NCBI GenBank assembly: GCA_949291395.1
Contig: CASEVW010000158.1
Location: forward strand, 1-58,301
Length of the DNA stretch: 58,301 nucleotides
Direction: 5' to 3'
From: an uncultured Oscillospiraceae bacterium
Lineage (GTDB): Bacteria > Bacillota > Clostridia > Oscillospirales > Ruminococcaceae
Shown here: positions 39,343-47,666 of the stretch, piece after piece
How the letters are laid out: every line of letters starts with the position of its first letter
Numbering within the stretch: the stretch's first letter is position 1
The notes under the pieces: generated by a model
Seen by the model: the letters and a program-made list of their open reading frames with translations, nothing else
Databases searched by the model: none
Told to the model about the DNA's origin: nothing
Translations under genes and position numbers: made by a program

Positions 39343-39847
39343 CCTGTCCGCCTCCTTTGGCCGCGCCAAACGCCGTCCGGCGTTCCTCGATGGTTTCATT
39401 ATAGCGGCAGGGGCTGGGGCGCTGCCATTTCCCCGGCTTACACGCACCCGGCCAACCTTACGTTTTTGCAACCTTAGGTGGGCGAATGATTCGCCCACCT
39501 ATGAGGGACACCAAACGCACACCCCGCACACAGTGCGGGGGATGCTTATTGGTTTCCCCCAGTACCCTTTTCCGGCGAAAAAAACACGGATTTTGCGCAC
39601 AAAGCACACAAAATCCGTGGTTTTTTCTGTCAAGGTGTCCCGAGCCCCGGTACATGCCCGTGGCTCGGGACAGTGTTTTTATCTGCCCAATTTTAGAATC
39701 TTGTCTTTTCTAATAAGGTGCGTGTTTTGCCCCCTTCCGGTTTTTTCAAAAATTTTTGCCATTCCTCTTGACTTTTCCCTACAGCGTGATACCATATTAT
39801 ACATAGTATGCAATGCACAGTATCCACTCAAAAAAGGAGGACCGCAT
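39343..39847. other. 505-bp divergent intergenic region with four hairpins
   Basis: No gene seen. Four perfect inverted repeats: 475-501 (13-bp arms TAGGTGGGCGAAT / ATTCGCCCACCTA, offset 39000), CCCCGCAC-ACA-GTGCGGGG at 39522-39540, CACGGATTTTG / CAAAATCCGTG at 39585-39619 with T-runs on both strands, and TGTCCCGAGCC / GGCTCGGGACA at 39636-39672. The third is a good bidirectional terminator. The region may hold short RNAs. Confidence 0.6.
39768..39795 (+). promoter_or_regulatory. Promoter of the PadR-type gene
   Basis: TTGACT (39768-39773), 16-bp spacer, TACCAT (39790-39795). An overlapping dyad around ATACATAGTATGCAATGC may be the autoregulatory site. Confidence 0.5.
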
Positions 39848-40171
39848 ATGGACATCCAACGCAAAAAAGGCCTTTTGGACATCTGCGTTCTGGCCGTGCT
39901 GGCACGGGGCCCCTCGTATGGCTATAAGATCGTGGGGGACGTTTCCCAGTGCATCCAGATCAGCGAATCCACGCTCTACCCCATCCTGCGCAGGCTGGAG
40001 ACCTCCGGCTGCCTGACCACCTACACGGCGGCCTACAACGGGCGCACCCGCAAATATTTCCAGCTCACCGAGCTAGGGCGGGAAAAGATCGACGTCTTCC
40101 TTTCCGAACAGGACGAGATGAGGCGCATCTACCAGTTTATCGAGACACAATACAAGGAGGGAACGGTATGA
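39848..40171 (+). CDS. PadR-family transcriptional regulator
   Basis: 107 aa, AAAAAAGGAGG before ATG. Winged helix with LLDICVLAVLARGPSYGYKI and SESTLYPILRRLETSGCL, the PadR signature. PadR proteins with a coupled DUF1700-like partner sense envelope or other stress in Firmicutes. The stop overlaps the start of the next gene. Confidence 0.92.
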   Translation: MDIQRKKGLLDICVLAVLARGPSYGYKIVGDVSQCIQISESTLYPILRRLETSGCLTTYTAAYNGRTRKYFQLTELGREKIDVFLSEQDEMRRIYQFIETQYKEGTV

Positions 40172-41133
40172 CTCCGGATCTTTTTTTGCACCGTCTTTTG
40201 ACCAATCTGCCCATGCTCACCGGCGAAGAGCGCCAGCAGCTGATCGACTATTACACCGAGCTAGTGGCCGACGCCACGGAAAACGGCAAGACCGAGGCCC
40301 AGGCCCTGGCCGAGCTGGGCAGCCCGGAGGAAGCCGCCCGCCTGATCGCGGCAGACTACAGCCAGCAGGCCGCCGCCAGCGGCCCCCAGCCCGCCTGCTT
40401 TGCCGCCACCGGTACGGTGCGCACGGTGCGGCTGGAGGTGCAGTCGGTGAAGGTGCAGGTGCGCACCGGCACCGTGGACCTGCCCTGCGTGTGGTTTGAG
40501 GGCATGGACGAAAAGGACGAGGTGCAGTTCACCGAGGAAAACGGCGTGATGCGCTTTGTGCAGACCCGTGCCTGGTCCTTTTTAGACTTCAAGTCCCTGC
40601 TGGGGCCCAGCCGGCTGATCACGCTGGAACTGCCCGCCGGGTACAACGGCATCCTGCTGGTGACCAGCCGCAACGGCTCGGTGCGGCTGTCCTCCTTCAC
40701 CGCCCGCCGGGTGGAGGTATGCGCTTCCAACGGCACCGCCGTGCTGGAGAGCATCGAGGCCGAAGAGCATATGCGGGTGCAGACCTCTAACGGCGCGGCC
40801 AAGGCCGCCCGCTGCTGCGCCGATCTGATCGACCTGAACTCGCTGAACGGCGCGGTGCGGGCCGAAGACTGCACCTGCCACGAGCTGGCGCTGCACACCA
40901 CCAACGGCGGCGCCCAGGCCATCCGGGCCAAGGCCGACAAGGTGCGGCTGGAAAGCCGCAACGGCGCTTTGATGGCCGAGCTGTACGGCGCGCTGGAGGA
41001 ATACAATGTGGATGCCCGCACCGTGAACGGCAAGAACAACCTGACCAGTGTGTTCGACCCGGAGCGGACCAAGACCCTTTTCGCTCACACCACCAACGGC
41101 CGCATCGACGTGCAGTTCATCCCTGCACCGTAA
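40168..41133 (+). CDS. DUF1700/DUF4097-like protein, PadR partner
   Basis: 321 aa, ATGA overlap with padR. The N-terminal ~65 residues carry the HAAS/DUF1700-type signature (LLTNLPMLTGEERQQLIDYY). From residue ~90 on it is a repetitive beta structure with recurrent NG turns (SRNGSVRLSS, SLNGAVRAED, TTNGGAQAIR, TVNGKNN), as in DUF4097 proteins. No membrane segment. Probably a sensor that signals to or is controlled by the PadR protein. Confidence 0.82.
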   Translation: MTPDLFLHRLLTNLPMLTGEERQQLIDYYTELVADATENGKTEAQALAELGSPEEAARLIAADYSQQAAASGPQPACFAATGTVRTVRLEVQSVKVQVRTGTVDLPCVWFEGMDEKDEVQFTEENGVMRFVQTRAWSFLDFKSLLGPSRLITLELPAGYNGILLVTSRNGSVRLSSFTARRVEVCASNGTAVLESIEAEEHMRVQTSNGAAKAARCCADLIDLNSLNGAVRAEDCTCHELALHTTNGGAQAIRAKADKVRLESRNGALMAELYGALEEYNVDARTVNGKNNLTSVFDPERTKTLFAHTTNGRIDVQFIPAP

Positions 41134-41151
41134 TGTCCCGAAAACGCAAAT

Positions 41152-41179
41152 CAGGCCCCCGGCATTGGCCGGGGGCCTG
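41152..41179 (+). terminator. Terminator behind the PadR operon
   Basis: Perfect 12-bp stem CAGGCCCCCGGC / GCCGGGGGCCTG, 4-nt loop; the following tract is only moderately T-rich (TCTCTTTCTC). Confidence 0.7.
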
Positions 41180-41275
41180 TCTCTTTCTCTATATACAGAA
41201 AAAGAGGTGCCTCCAAAGGAGACACCCCAACGTTTTTATTATACCACCAAATCCGCCGTTTTTTCAAGGCAACAT

Positions 41276-41304
41276 TTGTACAAATTTTGCAACGGAAGTA
41301 TATT
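41276..41304 (+). promoter_or_regulatory. Promoter of the candidate large RNA
   Basis: TTGTAC (41276-41281), 17-bp spacer, TATATT (41299-41304). Good match and spacing; the next 1.1 kb contains no credible gene. Confidence 0.6.
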
Positions 41305-41310
41305 TACTTT

Positions 41311-42390
41311 GCCAATATACAAACCGCTTTTCCTATGGTATATTATAGACACACCAAGGAAGAGAAAGCCGAGGTCAAGAAACTCAACGCTTCCATAAAG
41401 AAGATGGAACGCTGACGAGGAATGAAAGGAGCGCAGGACCATCATGGTAATTGAAGAACCCGGCCAGGTAGGGCAGGATGGGACCTGCCGCTGAATCCAA
41501 GAACTACTTTCTCACAGCAAGATGATTTCTTGAAATACCAAAGGCCAAGCCCAACGCTTCCTCAACCCGAGTCAGATCACAGCAGGTATTTCTTAGATCG
41601 ATGGATCGGAAAAAACCGATGGCTAGGCTGACCGGCGGGAACCAATGAGGCGAAAAACCGAACGGTAACTAAATAAAGTATAAACGTTCTTGTAACGATT
41701 CAAATAGCGAGCAGATCCCATCCCTGCCAAAGCAGAGAGATCAAAAGAAAACGGTTTTGATCCTGATCCGATCATACAGAAAGCAGTGAAATCAATCGTT
41801 TCGATGTGAGGAACATAAACGCATTGGCCCCGTCAAAAAGGGTTCTACCGAGCGATGCGAGGTTTCAGGTAACGCTTTGGATCAAAAAATCCACTCATTT
41901 GGTTTTATTGCAAAAATAAGATCAGAAGAATTTTGACAAAAAGCCCTGAACAGCAAACGCATTCGACCAAAACATCCTTTCTCCAACAAAGACGGACGGC
42001 CCTGCAAAAATGGATCTGTAAAACAACAAAAACGGTAACATTTCTTTTATGTGTGACCAATAATATCTGAATCAAACCACAAGAGGCTTCGAGTCCAATG
42101 TACTAAAAAATCGTTCGCATTTTTCTTTTTCCGTTTCAGCGGTTAAAAAGCCGGTCTGATCCATTCAAAAAGAAAGAGGAAAACGCCAATGTGCTGAATG
42201 TTTGCCCGTAGACCACCTGGGATGCAGGCAATGTGAAGCAACAAAGCCTGCTGGTAATATGAAAAAAAGCGTGATCAATATGTATGACGAGAAAGTCGTA
42301 TTGAGGCGTTTTGAATTCATCTAAATCGAGGGCAGACCAATGTACTGAATCATTTTTCCGGGGCGCCGTGTCCGGCGTCCCGGTTTTTTT
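41311..42390 (+). ncRNA. Candidate large structured non-coding RNA
   Basis: About 1.08 kb between a promoter (41276-41304) and a terminator (42358-42390). Between 41450 and 42130 no frame on either strand stays open for 60 codons. It is more AT-rich than the flanking genes and full of local hairpins: GGCAGG / CCTGCC (about 41473-41490), ATCGG-AAAAAA-CCGAT, GATCAAAA / TTTTGATC (about 41739-41762), CGTTT...AAACG, GCAGGC / GCCTGC (about 42223-42252), with A-rich linkers. CCAATGTACT occurs twice (about 42097 and 42338). The style recalls ornate large RNAs such as ROOL or GOLLD, but I cannot assign a class. Two tiny ORFs (41335-41415; 41444-41494, the latter with AAAGGAG) lie at its 5' end. Confidence 0.5.
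42358..42390 (+). terminator. Terminator of the candidate large RNA
   Basis: Stem CCGGGGCGCC / GGCGTCCCGG (one G-T pair), 6-nt loop, seven T. Confidence 0.88.
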
Positions 42391-42435
42391 GTGTTTTTTC
42401 GCCCGGTCTATTTTATTGTAAAGCGGCCGCAACAG

Positions 42436-42571
42436 TGGTATAATAGCCGCGGAGCGGCTATTATACCAGAACAAATGCGCAGAGCCTCGCCATTCCGGCC
42501 CTTATGGGCCCGGCCTGGCAACCGGCTTTTGATGCGCAATTATACCATTTTGCTCCGCTTCATGGTATAAT
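42436..42571. promoter_or_regulatory. Two palindromes with TGGTATAAT before the racemase gene
   Basis: Perfect 15-bp arms TGGTATAATAGCCGC / GCGGCTATTATACCA with a 3-bp centre (42436-42468), and ATTATACCAT / ATGGTATAAT (42539-42548, 42562-42571). TGGTATAAT, an extended -10, occurs four times, twice on each strand. The last copy probably drives the racemase gene. Confidence 0.55.
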
Positions 42572-42659
42572 GGAGTCACTCGGCAAAAAAGCAAAGCAAC
42601 CCGTTCCATGCGCCGTTGGCGCTTTTTTCAAATCCACAGCAAAAGGCGGCGTTCTATTT

Positions 42660-43370
42660 ATGCAGCAACAGCATCCCGTTTTGGGCATTTTAGGGGGGCT
42701 CGGCCCCATGAGCACGGTCTATTTTTACCAGATGCTCACCGAACACACCCCTGCCCGGTGCGACCAGGACCATCTGGACATCGTGATCTCCAGCCGGGCC
42801 ACCACGCCGGACCGCACCGCTTACATTTTGGGCGAGAGCAACGAGGACCCTTTCTCCCAGATGGAACGGGACGCCGAGATGCTGGTGAAGTACGGGGCCA
42901 CCGTGCTGGCCATCCCCTGCAACACCGCCCACTATTTTTACGACCGGCTGGCCCGCAGCCTGCCGGTGCCCATTTTGAACATGGTGCAGCTTACCGTGCG
43001 CCGGGCCAAGGCCCTGGGCTGCACCCGGCTGGGCATCCTGGCCACCAGCGGCACGGTAGACAGCTGCACCTACCAGCGGATGTGCCGGGCTGAGGATCTG
43101 GACTGCGTCGTCCCCTCCCCCCAGCGCCAGCAGCAGCTGATGGACATCATCTACGGCCAGATCAAACAGGGCCGCCGGGCGGACATGGCCGTTTTCCACG
43201 CCATTGCAGACGAGCTGCGGGCGGCGGGCTGCCAAAAGGCGGTGCTGGGCTGCACCGAGCTGTCCCTCATCAAGCGGGACGAAGGGCTGGACAGCTTTTT
43301 CATCGACAGCACCGAGGTGCTGGCCGAAGAGACCCTGCTGGCCTGCGGCAAGACCCCCGTCGGCTTTTGA
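42660..43370 (+). CDS. Aspartate/glutamate racemase family protein
   Basis: 236 aa. Shows GILGGLGPMST at the N-terminus, PCNTAHYF with the first catalytic Cys and LGCTELSLI with the second, the paired thiols of cofactor-independent Asp/Glu racemases. Substrate cannot be told from sequence; aspartate is likely because of the GLGPMST beginning. D-amino acids feed cell-wall synthesis or signalling. Ribosome site AAAGGCGG is moderate. Confidence 0.9.
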   Translation: MQQQHPVLGILGGLGPMSTVYFYQMLTEHTPARCDQDHLDIVISSRATTPDRTAYILGESNEDPFSQMERDAEMLVKYGATVLAIPCNTAHYFYDRLARSLPVPILNMVQLTVRRAKALGCTRLGILATSGTVDSCTYQRMCRAEDLDCVVPSPQRQQQLMDIIYGQIKQGRRADMAVFHAIADELRAAGCQKAVLGCTELSLIKRDEGLDSFFIDSTEVLAEETLLACGKTPVGF

Positions 43371-43438
43371 CACTGGCTCTAGGCATGTGATCCCGGGACC
43401 GTTCCATTCGCGGCCCCGTTATGAAAGGATAGAAGAAG

Positions 43439-45424
43439 ATGAATCAGAACAAGACCTACTATATCACCACTCCCATCTATTACCCCAGCGACAAGCTGCA
43501 CATCGGCCACAGCTACACCACCGTGGCCTGTGACGCTCTGGCCCGCTTCAAGCGGATGCAGGGCTGCAACGTGATGTTTTTGACCGGCACCGACGAGCAC
43601 GGCCAGAAGATCCAGGACAAGGCCGCCGCCAAAGGCGTGACCCCCAAGCAGTATGTGGACGAGATCGTGGAGGGCAAAGGCGGCGTAAAGGACCTGTGGA
43701 AGCTGCTGGACATCAGCTACGACCGGTTCATCCGCACCACCGACGACTACCACATCGAGAGCTGCCAGAAGATCTTCCAGAAACTGTACGACCAGGGCGA
43801 CATTTACAAGAGCGTTTACAAGGGCCACTACTGCAAGCCCTGCGAGAGCTTCTGGACCGACAGCCAGCTGGTGGACGGCAAGTGCCCCGACTGCGGCCGT
43901 GAGGTCTACGACGCCGAGGAAGAGGCCTACTTCTTCAAGACCAGCAAATACGCCGACCGGCTGCTGAAGCTCTACGAGGAGAACCCCCAGTTCATCCAGC
44001 CCGAGAGCCGCAAAAACGAGATGATCTCCTTCATCAACCAGGGCCTGCAGGACACCTGCGTTTCCCGCACCACCGTGCCCTGGGGCATCCCCGTTCCCTT
44101 TGACCAGAAGCACACCATGTACGTTTGGGTGGATGCTTTGAGCAACTACATCAGCGCGCTGGGCTACGGCAACGAGAAATACCACGACTACGACACCTTC
44201 TGGCCCGCCAGCATCCACATGGTGGGCAAGGAGATCCTGCGGTTCCACACCATCCTGTGGCCCGCCATGCTGATGGCGCTGGACCTGCCCCTGCCCGACC
44301 GGGTGTTCGGCCACGGCTGGCTGCTGCTGGACGGCGGCAAGATGAGCAAGTCCAAGGGCAACGTGGTGGACCCGGTGGTTTTGTGCCAGCGCTACGGCGT
44401 GGACGCCATCCGCTACTTCCTGCTGCGTGAGATCCCCTTCGGCAACGACGGCATCTTCTCCAACGAGGCCCTCATCAGCCGCATCAACTCCGACCTGGCC
44501 AACGACCTGGGCAACCTGCTCAGCCGCACCGTGGCCATGATCGAAAAATACTTTGGCGGCACCCTGCCCGCCCAGCGCCAAGCCGGCGACTTTGACGCCG
44601 AGCTGCAGGAGGTGCTGAACGCCATGCCCGCCAAGGTCACCGCCTGCATGGACGACCTGCTGATCCCTCAGGCTACTCAGGAGATCTTCAAGGCCATCCA
44701 GCGGGCCAACAAGTACATCGACGAGACCGCTCCCTGGGCCCTGGCCAAGGACGAGGCCAACGCCCCCCGCCTGGCCATGGTGCTGTACAACCTGTGCGAG
44801 GCGCTGCGCATGTCCGCCATCCTGCTGACCCCCTTTCTGCCCAACACCACCGGCAAGATGGCCCAGCAGCTGGGCCTGGACGAGGGCGAGCTTACCTTTG
44901 ACGCGCTGACCTACGGCGCCCGCACCGAGTACACCGTGCACAAGGGCGAGGCCCTGTTCCCCCGCATCGACGCCGCCAAGGAGCTGGCCGAACTGGCCGC
45001 CGAGCAGCAGGCAAAGCAGAAGGAAGCCGAGCTGGCCGCCGCAAAAGCCCAGGCTGCCAGCGCCGAAGCCGCCGAGCCCATCGAGCATCTGCCCGAGATC
45101 ACCATCGACGACTTCTGCAAGGTTGAGCTGCGGGTGGCTAAGGTGCTCACCTGCGAAAACCTGAAAGAGAGCAAAAAACTGCTGAAAATGACCCTGTTCG
45201 ACGGCGAGCGGGAGCGCACCATCCTCTCCGGCATCGCCAAGTGGTATAAGCCCGAGGATATGATCGGCCGCAACGTGGGCATCGTGGCCAACCTGGCCCC
45301 CCGGCCCATGATGAAGGGCAAGTACGTCAGCGAGGGCATGGTGATGGCGGCGGATATGCCGGACGGCGGCGCCTCTGTCCTCTTCTTCCCGGACGACGTA
45401 AAGCCCGGCAGCGCCATCCACTGA
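43439..45424 (+). CDS. metG: Methionyl-tRNA synthetase
   Basis: 661 aa. HIGH motif (KLHIGHSY), zinc knuckle (CKPCESFW, then CPDCGREV) and KMSKS (GGKMSKSKGN) are all present. The C-terminal ~110 residues (ITIDDFCKVELRVAKV) form the Trbp111-like tRNA-binding and dimerisation domain. Charges tRNA-Met in the cytoplasm. AAAGGATAGAAG precedes ATG. Followed closely by tatD, a common pairing. Confidence 0.98.
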   Translation: MNQNKTYYITTPIYYPSDKLHIGHSYTTVACDALARFKRMQGCNVMFLTGTDEHGQKIQDKAAAKGVTPKQYVDEIVEGKGGVKDLWKLLDISYDRFIRTTDDYHIESCQKIFQKLYDQGDIYKSVYKGHYCKPCESFWTDSQLVDGKCPDCGREVYDAEEEAYFFKTSKYADRLLKLYEENPQFIQPESRKNEMISFINQGLQDTCVSRTTVPWGIPVPFDQKHTMYVWVDALSNYISALGYGNEKYHDYDTFWPASIHMVGKEILRFHTILWPAMLMALDLPLPDRVFGHGWLLLDGGKMSKSKGNVVDPVVLCQRYGVDAIRYFLLREIPFGNDGIFSNEALISRINSDLANDLGNLLSRTVAMIEKYFGGTLPAQRQAGDFDAELQEVLNAMPAKVTACMDDLLIPQATQEIFKAIQRANKYIDETAPWALAKDEANAPRLAMVLYNLCEALRMSAILLTPFLPNTTGKMAQQLGLDEGELTFDALTYGARTEYTVHKGEALFPRIDAAKELAELAAEQQAKQKEAELAAAKAQAASAEAAEPIEHLPEITIDDFCKVELRVAKVLTCENLKESKKLLKMTLFDGERERTILSGIAKWYKPEDMIGRNVGIVANLAPRPMMKGKYVSEGMVMAADMPDGGASVLFFPDDVKPGSAIH

Positions 45425-45428
45425 GCCC

Positions 45429-46235
45429 ATGAACGCACCGATCTTTGACACCCACGCCCACTACACCAGCCGCCAATTCGACGCCGACCGTGCCCAGCTG
45501 CTGGACGCTCTGCCCAGCCTGGGCGTGGTGGGAGTGGTGGACTGCGCCACCGACTACGACACGTCCCTGGCCTGCCTGGAACTGGCGGGCCGGTACCCCT
45601 ATCTCTATGCGGCGCTGGGCATCCACCCGGAAAGCCTGATCGAGGAGGATGCCTCCACCCGTGCCCGCTTCGGCGGTGACTGGCAAGCGGAGCTGGCGGC
45701 CATCCGGCCTTTGTTTGAAAACGAAAAGGCGGTGGCCGTGGGCGAATGCGGGCTGGACTATCACTGGCCCATCCCCAAAGAGGACCAGCTGGCCCTGTTC
45801 GAGGCCCATCTGCGGCTGGCGCTGGAACTGGACAAGCCGGTGATCGTGCACGACCGCAAAGCCCACGCCGACGTGTACGCCCTGCTGCAAAAGTATAAGC
45901 CCAAGGGCGTGGTGCACTGCTTTTCCGGCAGCGCCGAGGATGCCCTGATGCTGGCAAAGCAGGGCATGTACATCGGCTTTGGCGGGGCCCTCACCTTCAA
46001 GGGGGCCAAGCGGGCGGTGAAAGCCGCCGCCGCTCTGCCGCTGGAGCAGATCCTGTTGGAGACCGACTGCCCCTACATGGCGCCGGAACCCTGCCGGGGC
46101 CGCCGCTGTGACTCAGGCCTCATCGCCCACACCGGCCAATTCCTGGCCCAGATCCGGGGCATCGACCCCCAGCTGGTGTTCCACACCACCGCCCAAAACG
46201 CCAACCGGCTGTTCGCCATCCCGGCCAGCCGCTGA
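45429..46235 (+). CDS. tatD: TatD-family metal-dependent deoxyribonuclease
   Basis: 268 aa, four bases after metG. Metal-site motifs FDTHAHYTS, GIHPES, GECGLDYHW, HDRKAHADV, HCFSGS and LLETDCPYMAPEP are complete. TatD proteins are DNases/exonucleases; linkage to metG is widespread in Firmicutes. Confidence 0.95.
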   Translation: MNAPIFDTHAHYTSRQFDADRAQLLDALPSLGVVGVVDCATDYDTSLACLELAGRYPYLYAALGIHPESLIEEDASTRARFGGDWQAELAAIRPLFENEKAVAVGECGLDYHWPIPKEDQLALFEAHLRLALELDKPVIVHDRKAHADVYALLQKYKPKGVVHCFSGSAEDALMLAKQGMYIGFGGALTFKGAKRAVKAAAALPLEQILLETDCPYMAPEPCRGRRCDSGLIAHTGQFLAQIRGIDPQLVFHTTAQNANRLFAIPASR

Positions 46236-46282
46236 CCCTTTTTCCCCACATGGCGGAAAAATCACCAAGGAGGAACTATTGT

Positions 46283-46507
46283 ATGAAAGCTCGCATCCCC
46301 AAACACCGTGAATTTTTGATCTCTTTCCCCGAAGATATGGAGCAGGCCCGTCAGGACGAAGCCTGGGCCAAGCTCAACCAGATCCTGGAGGACTACAAAA
46401 AAGAGGGCAAGAGCGTTTACACCCCCACCTTCATTGAGGACTGCCAGGAAAAGGTGGACGCCCTGAAGGCCGAGTACGGCTTCGACTACACCATCGAGCT
46501 GGTGTGA
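46283..46507 (+). CDS. Conserved hypothetical protein, 74 aa
   Basis: AAGGAGG nine bases before ATG. Mostly helical and charged (MEQARQDEAWAKLNQILEDY). I recognise no named family. It follows tatD after 47 bp and may be in the same transcript. Confidence 0.7.
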   Translation: MKARIPKHREFLISFPEDMEQARQDEAWAKLNQILEDYKKEGKSVYTPTFIEDCQEKVDALKAEYGFDYTIELV

Positions 46508-46703
46508 TCTTCGGCGCACCTGCGCACAGCGGTTTTGCGGCCGCAGGCGGCACGCCCCAACGCCGTTTTTTGCAAAACTTCATCCTCTTTTGCGGCATTT
46601 TTTACACAGGTGTGCTACAATAACAATTGCTTTAATTTCATTTTCCGCCCCCGAACGCTCCGCGGCAGAGCGGGGGCTTTGCGTTACAGGGAGGCGCATC
46701 GCT
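46508..46703 (+). other. Intergenic region before the NagD-like gene
   Basis: No gene. A GC-rich stretch with TTTTTTG (about 46560-46575) could end the previous transcript. TACAAT (46616-46621) could be a -10. A hairpin CCCCCG...GCTC / GAGCGGGGG lies at about 46648-46677, just before the ribosome site. Confidence 0.4.
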
Positions 46704-47483
46704 TTGGAACAACTGCGTAGCAAACAAGGATTTATCTGCGATATGGACGGCGTGATCTACCACGGCAACCGTCTGCTTCCCGGTGTAAAGGAATTTGTGG
46801 ATTGGCTTTATCGTGAGAACAAAAACTTCTTATTTTTGACCAACTCCAGCAGCCTTTCGCCCCGGGAATACCAGCAAAAGCTGGCCCGCATGGGCCTGGA
46901 GGTGGACGAGCGCCACTTTTATTCCAGCGCCCTGGCCACCGCCAGTTTTATCAGCAGCCAGTCGCCCGGCTGCTCGGTCTATGTGATCGGCGACCACGGC
47001 CTGATGAACGCGCTGTACGACGCCGGCATCACCATCAACAATGTGGACCCGGAATACGTGGTCATCGGCGAGACCGAGAACTACAGCTTTGAGCATGTGG
47101 TAAAGGCCATCAACTTTGTGAACAAGGGCGCAAAGCTGATCGGCACCAACCGGGATCTGGTGGACCCCGCCGAGACCGGCGTGGTGCCTGCCTGCGGCAG
47201 CCTGATCGCCCCCATCCAGGCCGCCACCGGCAAAAAGCCCTATTTTGTGGGCAAGCCCAATCCCCTGATGATGCGCACCGGCCTGCGCCTGCTGGGCGTG
47301 CACTCCGCCGACACCATCATCATCGGCGACCGGATGGATACCGACATGATCGCCGGCATCGAGTCCGGCATGGACACCGCTTTGGTGCTGTCCGGCGTGA
47401 CCAGCCGGGAGGACATCGACAAGTTCCCCTTCCGGCCCCGTCTGGTGCTGAACGGCGTGGCGGACATCCCCCCCAAAGACTGA
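46704..47483 (+). CDS. NagD-like HAD superfamily phosphatase
   Basis: 259 aa from TTG 46704 with AGGGAGG upstream. HAD motifs: CDMDGVIYHG (nucleophile Asp), LTNSSS, GKPNPLMM and GDRMDTDMIAG. Class II cap typical for NagD/AraL sugar- or nucleotide-phosphate phosphatases. Substrate unknown. Ends in a terminator. Confidence 0.92.
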   Translation: MEQLRSKQGFICDMDGVIYHGNRLLPGVKEFVDWLYRENKNFLFLTNSSSLSPREYQQKLARMGLEVDERHFYSSALATASFISSQSPGCSVYVIGDHGLMNALYDAGITINNVDPEYVVIGETENYSFEHVVKAINFVNKGAKLIGTNRDLVDPAETGVVPACGSLIAPIQAATGKKPYFVGKPNPLMMRTGLRLLGVHSADTIIIGDRMDTDMIAGIESGMDTALVLSGVTSREDIDKFPFRPRLVLNGVADIPPKD

Positions 47484-47499
47484 TCCCGTGCATTCTTTT

Positions 47500-47532
47500 C
47501 CCTCCGTTTTTTCAAAAGCGGAGGGATTTTTT
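47500..47532 (+). terminator. Terminator of the NagD-like gene
   Basis: CCCTCCG / CGGAGGG stem extended by T/A pairs, followed by ATTTTTT. Confidence 0.85.
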
Positions 47533-47602
47533 GCGCCCTTTCAAACATTTGATTTGCTCTAATGTTTGATCTCATAAGTTCCCCGCTTTCCCAACAAGCA
47601 AA

Positions 47603-47650
47603 AAGCGCCAGCCGCTTGCCGGATACTCTCGGCAAAAGCGGCTGGCGCTT
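47603..47650 (-). terminator. Terminator of the leftward gene at 47667
   Basis: Perfect 15-bp stem AAGCGCCAGCCGCTT / AAGCGGCTGGCGCTT; five T follow on the minus strand. Confidence 0.85.
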
Positions 47651-47666
47651 AAATTCTTATTGTTTT

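Noticed and set aside
39146-39847. Long upstream extension of the PadR frame
   Set aside because: It runs through hairpins and antisense to the GT51 gene; ATG 39848 has an ideal ribosome site.
41190-42640. Decayed insertion sequence
   Set aside because: No terminal inverted repeats, transposase motif or target duplication could be found; remains the main alternative to the RNA call.
43379-45451. 690-codon frame antisense to metG
   Set aside because: metG is certain; the antisense product is low-complexity and has no ribosome site.
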